From contig NZ_BAHE01000011.1 in the NCBI RefSeq assembly GCF_000298235.1, forward strand, positions 1-64,000: a stretch of DNA of 64,000 nucleotides, in the 5' to 3' direction. Made by a program: the position numbers and the translations under genes. Positions within the stretch are counted from its first letter, which is position 1, and every line of letters starts with the position of its first letter. Shown here piece after piece: positions 57,970 to 64,000 of this stretch. The notes beneath the pieces were generated by a model. It did no database searches and was not told the origin of the DNA. It saw only the letters and a list, made by a program, of their open reading frames with translations. Origin of the DNA: Gordonia namibiensis NBRC 108229 (GTDB taxonomy: Bacteria; Actinomycetota; Actinomycetes; Mycobacteriales; Mycobacteriaceae).

Positions 57970-59175
57970 CTAGAGCAGGTCGGCGATGGGGGTCGGCGTC
58001 TGCAGTTTCGGCCGTGTCTTCATCACCGCACCGACCTTGCCCGCGCCGACGACGCCGGTGAGGATGCCGTCCCGGCTGTAGTAGGCCACGAACTTCTTGC
58101 CGTCGTCGGAGACGATGTGCACGGTGTCGTCGGCGCGAGGTGCACCGAGCACCTGGATCTTGACGTCGAACTGGTCGCTCCAGAAGTACGAGACCGCCGC
58201 GGTCACGGCGTCGCCGCCGGTGATCTGGTGCGCGACGACGGAGGCCTGATCGACCGTGTGATTCCAGTGTTCGACGCGCTGCGGGGTGCCGTCGTCGTCG
58301 CGCCAGTTGGCGACGTCGCCGAGGGCGTAGACGTTCTCGGCGCTGGTGTGTCCGGTTGCATCGCAGGCGATCCCGCCGCCCGCCTCGCGCGGCGCCAATT
58401 CGATCCCGGAGCCATCCAGGTAGCCGGTGACGGGCGTGGAACCGATGCCGACGACCACGAGGTCGGCGGGGAGTTCGGTGCCGTCGGCGAGCTTCACCGC
58501 GTTGACCTTCGGCCCGCTCGCACCGTCGGTGACGGCGATCTCGGCCACACCGACCCCGGTGCGCAGATCCACGCCGTTGTCGGTGTGGAGCCGCGAGACC
58601 AGCTTCCCGATCTCCTCGCCGAGCGCAACCGCCAGCGGGGTGGGTGCGGGCTCGACGAGGCTGACGCTCAACCCGCGCGAGGTGAGGCTCGCGGCCACCT
58701 CGCAGCCGATGAAACCGGCGCCGATGACCACGGCGGTCGAGGCGGAATCGATCTCCTCGCGCAGCGCGATCGCGTCGTCGTAGGTGCGGATCATGTGCAC
58801 CCCCGCGACGGCGTCGGCGAGGCCCGGGAACGGCCGCGGATCGAGACCGGTGGCCAGCACCAGGGTGTCGTAGGCGAGCGTGTCGCCGGACGCCAGGGTG
58901 ACGGTCCTGTCCGCCGGCGACACGGAGGTCACCGCGGAGCCCAGACGCAGGGTGATGTCGGATTCGGCGTAGAACTCCGCCGGTTTGAGGTCGACGCGAT
59001 CGTCCTTGCCCAGGAGCACCGACTTCGACAGTGGCGGACGATCATAGGGCGGATGGTCCTCGGCGCCCACCAGGGTGATCGGATCGGCGAACCCGTTGTT
59101 GCGCAGGTTCTCCGCAACCCTGATCCCGCCCAGGCCCGCCCCGACGATCACGACGCCCGCGCCTGATCCACTCAT
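57970..59175 (-). CDS. FAD-dependent NAD(P)H oxidoreductase (ferredoxin/rubredoxin reductase-like)
   Basis: 401 residues with two Rossmann folds: FAD VVIVGAGLGGIRVAENLRNNG at the N terminus and NAD VVIGAGFIGCEVAASLTSRG (~residue 150), then the second FAD motif NVYALGDVANW. PYDRPPLSKSVLL is the typical Pro-rich segment of ferredoxin reductases serving P450s and Rieske oxygenases. The C-terminal domain FWSDQFDVKIQVLGAP is standard. A P450 gene lies 4 kb upstream on the same strand, but pairing with it is only a guess. Confidence 0.9.
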   Translation of the reverse strand: MSGSGAGVVIVGAGLGGIRVAENLRNNGFADPITLVGAEDHPPYDRPPLSKSVLLGKDDRVDLKPAEFYAESDITLRLGSAVTSVSPADRTVTLASGDTLAYDTLVLATGLDPRPFPGLADAVAGVHMIRTYDDAIALREEIDSASTAVVIGAGFIGCEVAASLTSRGLSVSLVEPAPTPLAVALGEEIGKLVSRLHTDNGVDLRTGVGVAEIAVTDGASGPKVNAVKLADGTELPADLVVVGIGSTPVTGYLDGSGIELAPREAGGGIACDATGHTSAENVYALGDVANWRDDDGTPQRVEHWNHTVDQASVVAHQITGGDAVTAAVSYFWSDQFDVKIQVLGAPRADDTVHIVSDDGKKFVAYYSRDGILTGVVGAGKVGAVMKTRPKLQTPTPIADLL

Positions 59176-59245
59176 CTTCCGTCCCCTCTCACCCCGCGCT
59201 CACCGTTCGCCTCGGGATGCCTGATGACATCCCGGCGTCGGCGCC

Positions 59246-59809
59246 TCAGCGGGTCACGTCTCCGACCGGTTGCAGGTCGGACAACAGCCAATTCCCGTCG
59301 ACCTTACGCATAAGTGCCCACCTCGCGGTAGGGGTCGCCTCACCCTCCGCGTCGGCCGCTTCCCCAGAGCCCGTGGATTTTTCACCGTCCCCGACAGACA
59401 CCGTCTGGTCCACGAACACGAGGACCCTCGCACGTTCGGCGGAACTGTCGTTCAGACCGGCACCGACGACTCGTCCGACCATCGACACCGAGGCGGCCCG
59501 CGCCCCCGGGACCACCACGTCGACGCCGCGATTGCGGTACTCGAGTCGCAACGGATCGGCGAGCAATGCGTCCGTTCGTCGACGCTGGTCGGGTGGGTCG
59601 TCCGGCCCGAACGTCATGAGGGCGGCGACCGCCCCGCCCGCCGCGGACAAGACCGCGGCGCGCTCGTCCTCTCCGGGCTCCGGGTCCGATCGCAGGACCC
59701 CGATCCACGCGACCACCGCGACGACGAGCGCCGTGACCGTGACGGCGGTCAGGACGGCGAGACGGCGACGTTGCCGGCGAGTGGGGCGCGGTTCCAGGAG
59801 GTCACTCAC
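59246..59809 (-). CDS. Mce-associated membrane protein-like (fourth of four)
   Basis: 187 residues. A basic N terminus (TRRQRRRLAV) leads into one transmembrane helix LTAVTVTALVVAVVAWIGVL, followed by an extracytoplasmic SnoaL-like domain ending ARWALMRKVDGNWLLSDLQPVGDV. The domain contains a low-complexity loop GEKSTGSGEAADAEGEA. This layout is that of the Mam proteins that stabilise Mce lipid importers. GTG at 59809 overlaps the previous stop (GTGA). No mce gene is in the window. Confidence 0.72.
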   Translation of the reverse strand: MSDLLEPRPTRRQRRRLAVLTAVTVTALVVAVVAWIGVLRSDPEPGEDERAAVLSAAGGAVAALMTFGPDDPPDQRRRTDALLADPLRLEYRNRGVDVVVPGARAASVSMVGRVVGAGLNDSSAERARVLVFVDQTVSVGDGEKSTGSGEAADAEGEATPTARWALMRKVDGNWLLSDLQPVGDVTR

Positions 59810-60492
59810 GGCTGACGCGCCCCCGCGATCTTCCAACCGTCACCGGTGCTTTCCATGGTGATCAGCGCGGTGATCCGTTCGGCGGTCGTGTCGACGGCCG
59901 CGGCCTCCTCGGCCGTTCCTTCGGAACCGAGCAGCAGCGGATTGGTGGCGTCCGCGACGACGAGTACATCCACGGTGGTGCCCGCATCGTTCGACGCCGG
60001 ATCGGTCACCAGCCCGGCCGAGACCACCTGCCCGACACTGCGTCCCGCCTGCGTACGCACCTCGGTGATCAGTGCGTCACGCGCGCTCTCGATGCGGTCG
60101 CGCTGCGCGCTGGTGCTCACCGCGAGTACGCCGTCCACGAAACCGACCGGGTCGGCCGGGTCGGCGGTCAGCATGGCCGCGACCCCCGCCCGCGCGGAAT
60201 CGAGCACCTCGGTCTGGCGATCCACCTCGGCCCGCTGTCCCCGGATCTGCCATCCCAGGACCGCACCCACGGCCACGAGGATCGCGACGGCGACCGCCGT
60301 GCCAATGAGGACTGTGCGTAGAAGTCGAGTGCGTCGCACGGCACGCGCCCGGAGAGCGGGTGCGGCGGCGATCCGGGTCGCGCGAGCGTCCCTTCGAGCC
60401 TCATCGACCCGATCCCGGGCGAGCTGCACTCGCGTGGTGGTCACAGAGTCGGCTGTGGCGGAATCGGTTCTCGCAGCATCGGTCATCGCCAT
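59806..60492 (-). CDS. Mce-associated membrane protein-like (third of four)
   Basis: 228 residues. A ~55-residue cytoplasmic N terminus rich in Arg and Ala precedes one transmembrane segment TVLIGTAVAVAILVAVGAVLGW and an outside domain with LDSARAGVAAMLTADPADPVGFVDGVLAVSTSAQRDRI and a C-terminal ITMESTGDGWKIAGARQP strand. The fold pattern matches its three neighbours, pointing to local duplication. ATG shares a base with the preceding stop (TGATG), and a GTGA overlap leads to the next gene. Confidence 0.72.
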   Translation of the reverse strand: MAMTDAARTDSATADSVTTTRVQLARDRVDEARRDARATRIAAAPALRARAVRRTRLLRTVLIGTAVAVAILVAVGAVLGWQIRGQRAEVDRQTEVLDSARAGVAAMLTADPADPVGFVDGVLAVSTSAQRDRIESARDALITEVRTQAGRSVGQVVSAGLVTDPASNDAGTTVDVLVVADATNPLLLGSEGTAEEAAAVDTTAERITALITMESTGDGWKIAGARQP

Positions 60493-61001
60493 CAACCGAC
60501 CACATCGGCCGCGGCGAGGAGCCACTCGTCGTCGGCACGGATGAAGCGGGCCAGCACCGACCGGCGGGCCGTCGTCGTAGCGGCGCCGGTCCGGGCGGGG
60601 GCGTCGGACCGGACGGTCACCGTCACCCGGAGGAGTGCCTGCCCCTCGGTGCTATCGGCGTCGACCACGCTGACGACCTCGGGCCGCCACACCACGGACG
60701 CCGTCCCCTGCTCCGGCGGCCGGGTGAGCTGTGCACCATAGCTGTCGAGGAAGTCTCGGGCGACGAGCGCCCGGGCCCGTGTCCGATCCTGTTGCCACCG
60801 CGAGGAATCCACTGAGAAGACGTCGGCGACGATCGTTCCGGCGCGTTCACGCAGTTGTTCGCGGCTCTGCTCGAGCGCATCGCCCGCCGCGTGTACACGC
60901 CACGCGAATCCCACGGCGACGAGCGCTGCGGCCAGCACCAGCGACGCCACCAGCAGCCGGAGGGCCCCGACGCGTACCGAAATGTATCCGGATGTGGTCA
61001 T
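60492..61001 (-). CDS. Mce-associated membrane protein-like (second of four)
   Basis: 169 residues with an N-terminal transmembrane helix LLVASLVLAAALVAVGFAW (~residues 16-34) and a soluble extracytoplasmic domain: LRERAGTIVADVFSVDSSRWQQDRTRARALVARDFLDSYGAQL, then strands VVSVVDADSTEGQALLRVTVTV and VLARFIRADDEWLLAAADVV. Short cytoplasmic N terminus. ATGA overlap with the gene before and TGATG with the gene after imply fixed stoichiometry. Confidence 0.72.
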   Translation of the reverse strand: MTTSGYISVRVGALRLLVASLVLAAALVAVGFAWRVHAAGDALEQSREQLRERAGTIVADVFSVDSSRWQQDRTRARALVARDFLDSYGAQLTRPPEQGTASVVWRPEVVSVVDADSTEGQALLRVTVTVRSDAPARTGAATTTARRSVLARFIRADDEWLLAAADVVG

Positions 61002-61600
61002 GGAAGGTATTGCACCGCCCCGAGTTTCAGTGCACCGTCGTCCGGGGTCACGAGCACACGAAGCCGGAACCGGCGGACCTGCTCTTCCCCGGTGTCTCCG
61101 GCGGCGTCGAACACGACGGTCGCCGCGACGAGAACCGTGGCGCTGTCACCGTCACGGGCGGAGACCCCGGTACCGTCCACCGAGGACCTCGACACGGACC
61201 CGTTGGCCTGTACGAAAGCGCTGTAACTGTCGGCGGATTGGGCGAATTCGTCGTAGAAGGTACCGGTGGCACCGGCAAGGATCTTGCGCGCGCGACTCGG
61301 ATCGCGGTGGTCCGGTGCGATCAGCACGGCCACGCGGTCGGCGGCCGCGCGCTCAAAGTCGTCGTCGGTGGGGGCATTCCGCGTGTCGGACCACGCCATG
61401 ACCGCGATACCGGCCAGGACCACGGCTACGACCGCCACCAGCGTCGCCAGAATCCACCGGCGCCGCGGCACCCGCCGTCGTAGGCCGGCGTCGACCTCGC
61501 GCGCGTGCAACTCCTCGAGTGCCTCGCGCAGATCACGCCGGGCGCTGCGCTCCGCGGCGATCTCCGCGGCACCCGGCCGCGCCTGCCCCCTCAACGACAC
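60998..61600 (-). CDS. Mce-associated membrane protein-like (first of four)
   Basis: 200 residues. A cytoplasmic, charged N terminus (ARRDLREALEELHAREVDAGLRRRVPRRR) leads to a single transmembrane helix WILATLVAVVAVVLAGIAVMAW, then an outside domain with RARKILAGATGTFYDEFAQSADSYSAFVQANGSV and final strands VRRFRLRVLVTPDDGALKLGAVQYLP. Start GTG at 61600 lies 8 bases after the SDR stop, so the quartet is likely part of the P450-TetR-SDR transcription unit. Confidence 0.72.
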   Translation of the reverse strand: MSLRGQARPGAAEIAAERSARRDLREALEELHAREVDAGLRRRVPRRRWILATLVAVVAVVLAGIAVMAWSDTRNAPTDDDFERAAADRVAVLIAPDHRDPSRARKILAGATGTFYDEFAQSADSYSAFVQANGSVSRSSVDGTGVSARDGDSATVLVAATVVFDAAGDTGEEQVRRFRLRVLVTPDDGALKLGAVQYLP

Positions 61601-61608
61601 GCTCTCCT

Positions 61609-62508
61609 CTACGACGACAGGCGCGTGTTCGGCTTGTCCTCGATCTTCTCCCCGCGGATGCGACTCGCATAGGCTGCGCGCGCCTCCTGGTCGGGACGCA
61701 GGAAGATCGAATCCAGCTTGGTGAGCTTGCGGGTGAACCGCTTCATCGCCTGCGGGAACAGCGGACTGGAGTCGGCCCAGCGCATGGACCGCGGGGCGTA
61801 CACCCGGGTCACCGGGCGGGCGATGGTCTCGACCACGATCGCCGCGACCTCCTCGGGCGCGACGGTCTGGATGAACCTGTTGGTCTGCAGGCCGGAGATC
61901 AGGGCGGTACGGGTGAAGGTCGGGAGAACGGCGCTGACGGTGACGCCCTCCGGCTCCAGCTCCGCGCCGAGGGCCTCGGAGAACTCGATCACCGCGGCCT
62001 TGGCACCGTTGTAGATGGTCAGACCCGGGGTCGGGATACGGCCGGCCGTCGACGCGATGTTGACGATGTGGCCGGTGCGACGCGGGGCCATCCGGCGGGC
62101 GGCTTCCTGGCAGCCGATGATGACACCGAGGACGTCGATGTCGTAGGTGCGTCGGATGATCGTGTCGTCGTAGGACAGGAACGGACCGACCGGCATGATG
62201 CCGGCGTTGTTGACGAGGACGTCGATCGGTCCGAGCCGGGATTCGACCTCGGAGAGGAAGGCGTCGAAGGACTCCCGCTTGGTGACGTCGACCTCGACGC
62301 CCTCGATGCCGAGGTCGGCGGCGGCCTTGCCCACCGCCTCGCCGTCGACATCACCGATGGCGACCTTCGCACCCGCCTGGAACAGCTGCGTCGCGGTCTC
62401 GAATCCGATTCCGCGTGCACCACCGGTCACCACGACGACCTTGTCCTTCAGCGCCGTTCGGATGGCGTCGTGATCGGGCTTCCGGGACAGCTTGTCGCGC
62501 AGGCTCAT
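61609..62508 (-). CDS. Short-chain dehydrogenase/reductase
   Basis: 299 residues. Classical SDR: cofactor loop VVVTGGARGIGFETATQLFQAGAKVAIGDVD (Asp after the second strand favours NAD), NNAGIMPVG, catalytic Ser in NIASTAGR, YNGAK as the Tyr-Lys pair, and PTFTRTALI in place of the usual PG motif. A C-terminal extension (RRMAPRR region to FLRPDQEARAAYASRIRGEKIEDK) is seen in lipid/sterol-related SDR proteins of Mycobacteriales. ATG 62508 has GAGGGG five bases upstream. It lies downstream of P450 and TetR, an order reminiscent of the M. tuberculosis cyp136-Rv3058c-Rv3057c neighbourhood (recalled, not checked). Confidence 0.9.
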   Translation of the reverse strand: MSLRDKLSRKPDHDAIRTALKDKVVVVTGGARGIGFETATQLFQAGAKVAIGDVDGEAVGKAAADLGIEGVEVDVTKRESFDAFLSEVESRLGPIDVLVNNAGIMPVGPFLSYDDTIIRRTYDIDVLGVIIGCQEAARRMAPRRTGHIVNIASTAGRIPTPGLTIYNGAKAAVIEFSEALGAELEPEGVTVSAVLPTFTRTALISGLQTNRFIQTVAPEEVAAIVVETIARPVTRVYAPRSMRWADSSPLFPQAMKRFTRKLTKLDSIFLRPDQEARAAYASRIRGEKIEDKPNTRLSS

Positions 62509-62583
62509 TGGTTCCCCTCGGGTGGTTGTCGTTGAATCGAAAGCGAGTGACGGCGCCACGGGCCGTCGAAAGTCACGTGCTGA

Positions 62584-63240
62584 TCACCAGATCATCGGGG
62601 CGAGGAATTTCGTGGCGAACGCACGGGCCTGTTGCGGATCGGTACGGGCCGGGTCCGACGGCGGGGTCTCCAGGAGCGAGATCACCAGTCGCACATGGAT
62701 CTCGACGGCCTCGAGCAGGTCCTCCACCGGCATCTGCGCACCCTCGTCGCGCAGGGTGGCGGCGACCCGATCGGTGACCATGTCGATGAACAGCGACGTC
62801 ATCTTCGCGGTGACGCTCTTGATCTCGGAGTCGGTGAGGACGATCCGGCTCAGTAACGGATCGGACTTGACCAGCTCGGCGCCCACCGCGAAGGCCTCGA
62901 CCAGGGCGTCCTTGGGGCCCATCCCCTTGACCGATTCCTCGAGTTTCTTCATGCCCCGCTCGTAGGCGTCGTTGGCGACGGCGTAGAGGAGGGCCTCCTT
63001 GTTCGGGAAGCGGCGGTAGAGCGTGCTGCGGCTGACGCCCGCACGGGCCGCGACCTCGTCGATGTTGGCGCGCCGCACCCCGACCTCGGCGAACTCCGAG
63101 CCCGCGGCGGCGAGGATCGCGGCCTCCTGGTCGGCCGGGCTGGCGGTGTTGCGCACCTTGCGGTTGGACGAGCGAACGCCCTTCCCCTTTGCAGCGCTGT
63201 TCACGGTGTCCTTCACGAGATTGTCCGACACGCGACTCAC
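62584..63240 (-). CDS. TetR family transcriptional regulator
   Basis: 218 residues. A ~30-residue basic N terminus (NSAAKGKGVRSSNRKVRN) precedes the helix-turn-helix AAILAAAGSEFAEVGVRRANIDEVAARAGVSRSTLYRRFPNKEALLYAVAND. The C-terminal ligand domain has ELVKSDPLLSRIVLTDSEI and a final helix region. The ORF continues upstream, but GTG at 63240 overlaps the P450 stop as GTGA, which fixes the start. It probably controls the P450-TetR-SDR-membrane protein operon, whose promoter lies beyond the right edge. Confidence 0.9.
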   Translation of the reverse strand: MSRVSDNLVKDTVNSAAKGKGVRSSNRKVRNTASPADQEAAILAAAGSEFAEVGVRRANIDEVAARAGVSRSTLYRRFPNKEALLYAVANDAYERGMKKLEESVKGMGPKDALVEAFAVGAELVKSDPLLSRIVLTDSEIKSVTAKMTSLFIDMVTDRVAATLRDEGAQMPVEDLLEAVEIHVRLVISLLETPPSDPARTDPQQARAFATKFLAPMIW

Positions 63241-64000
63241 CGACGCCGGAGGGTCACGGGGAGCTTGTCCTTGGGCACGGGCAGCGCGCTGTAGTCCATG
63301 GGCAGGACGTAGTCGGCCGGAACCGACCACTCGTACCCGCGGAGCAGGTGGTGCATGATCGTCTTGATCTCCATCTGGCCAAAATACAGGCCGATACATT
63401 TGTGAACGCCACCACCAAATGGCATCCAGGCGAAGCGGTGGGTCTTGTCCTCGGCGCGTTCGGGACCGAACCTCTCCGGGTCGAACATGTCAGGGTTGGT
63501 GAAGAACTCGGGATCCCGATGACTGGACAGGGATGACGTGGTGACGATGGTGCCCTCGGGGACGTAGAAGCCCTCGATCGAGGTGTCCTTGACCGCCATA
63601 CGGGGCTGCGCCGGGACCGGCGGGCACAGTCGGAGCGACTCCTTCATCACCAGATCCAGGGCCGTCATGCCGGCGAGAGCGTCGTAGCCGAGTTCCGGTC
63701 CGAGTTCGAGGGACTCGGCGCGGGCGCGGTCCTGCCACTCGGGATGCTTGGCCATGTTGTAGGCCATCTGGGTCATCGTGATGGTCGAGGTGTCGTGCGC
63801 GGCCATGAGCACGAAGATCATGTGGTTGACCACGTCCTCGTCGGAGAAGCTGTGCCCCTCATCGCTTTCCGCGCGGCACAGGACCGAGAAGAGATCCGGC
63901 GTCTCCCGCGCGCGCTTGGCCGCGATGTTGGCGTAGAAGAACTCCTCGAGGACCTTGCGTGAACGCAGGCCCTTCCACCAGCGTCCACCGGGCAGGGGTT
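63237..64000 (-). CDS. Cytochrome P450, C-terminal part (runs off right edge)
   Basis: About 253 residues are visible, the C-terminal half of a P450. The I-helix is MIFVLMAAHDTSTITM (His-Asp-Thr at the oxygen-activation site), the K-helix ExxR is in VMKESLRLCPP, and the haem ligand is Cys in FGGGVHKCIGLYFGQMEIK. The open reading frame continues to base 64000 without a start. Family is uncertain; the TetR and SDR downstream and the AAHDTS motif suggest a CYP136-like enzyme. It overlaps TetR by 4 nt. Confidence 0.9.
   Translation of the reverse strand, partial: PLPGGRWWKGLRSRKVLEEFFYANIAAKRARETPDLFSVLCRAESDEGHSFSDEDVVNHMIFVLMAAHDTSTITMTQMAYNMAKHPEWQDRARAESLELGPELGYDALAGMTALDLVMKESLRLCPPVPAQPRMAVKDTSIEGFYVPEGTIVTTSSLSSHRDPEFFTNPDMFDPERFGPERAEDKTHRFAWMPFGGGVHKCIGLYFGQMEIKTIMHHLLRGYEWSVPADYVLPMDYSALPVPKDKLPVTLRRR

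Overview
The window looks like chromosome of a high-GC mycolic-acid actinobacterium (order Mycobacteriales), most likely Gordonia or a close relative. The reasons are the strong G/C third-position bias, frequent GTGA/ATGA stop-start overlaps, a complete mycofactocin locus, F420-type oxidoreductases, Mce-associated membrane proteins, KstR-type steroid operators and an actinobacterial S10 ribosomal operon. The genus is an inference from gene content, not from a marker comparison.

Layout. (1) 1-19,764, minus strand: three translationally coupled NRPS genes (C-A-T-C-A-T-C / A-T-C-A-T-C-A-T-C / A-T..., the last running off the left edge). Adenylation pockets read by eye give Ser, unknown, Thr, Ser, unknown, unknown. 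Upstream on the same strand is a DrrA/DrrB-like ABC exporter (20.2-23.3 kb). (2) 23.5-24.4 kb: a phosphoribosyltransferase and a GNAT protein. (3) 24.4-29.1 kb: two tandem pairs of sensor-kinase-like ATPase plus membrane partner, overlapping end to end, with no response regulator. (4) 29.3-34.6 kb: the S10 operon rpsJ-rplC-rplD-rplW-rplB-rpsS-rplV-rpsC-rplP-rpmC-rpsQ. (5) 35-45.4 kb: a DUF4442 protein, a secreted protein, a trio-type glutamine amidotransferase overlapping an S9 peptidase and a GntR regulator, an NCS1 permease, and LLM and PPOX oxidoreductases. (6) 45.6-55.6 kb: the mycofactocin locus mftR / mftABCD, a mycofactocin-type SDR, an alpha-methylacyl-CoA racemase in opposite orientation, then mftEFG. 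(7) 55.7-64 kb: steroid/lipid genes (kshB with a KstR box, DoxX, AlkD-like, ferredoxin-reductase-like) and a run of P450, TetR, SDR and four Mce-associated membrane proteins.

How the genes fit together. The NRPS and ABC genes plausibly make and export one N-capped lipo- or aryl-peptide. Mycofactocin is a redox cofactor for alcohol-oxidising SDR enzymes, and one such SDR sits inside the locus. That SDR has a perfect TnnAACnnGTTnnA (KstR) box overlapping a predicted leaderless promoter, and kshB, next to mftR, has another. With the racemase and a P450 nearby, the right third reads as a steroid/sterol-oxidation neighbourhood tied to mycofactocin.

The strongest candidates for something undescribed are: a pair of similar ~90-residue A-domain-like stubs facing each other across an NRPS subunit junction; the regulator-less double kinase/partner cassette; an A-T segment of foreign codon use inside the second NRPS; and the orphan Mce-associated quartet behind a P450-TetR-SDR set.
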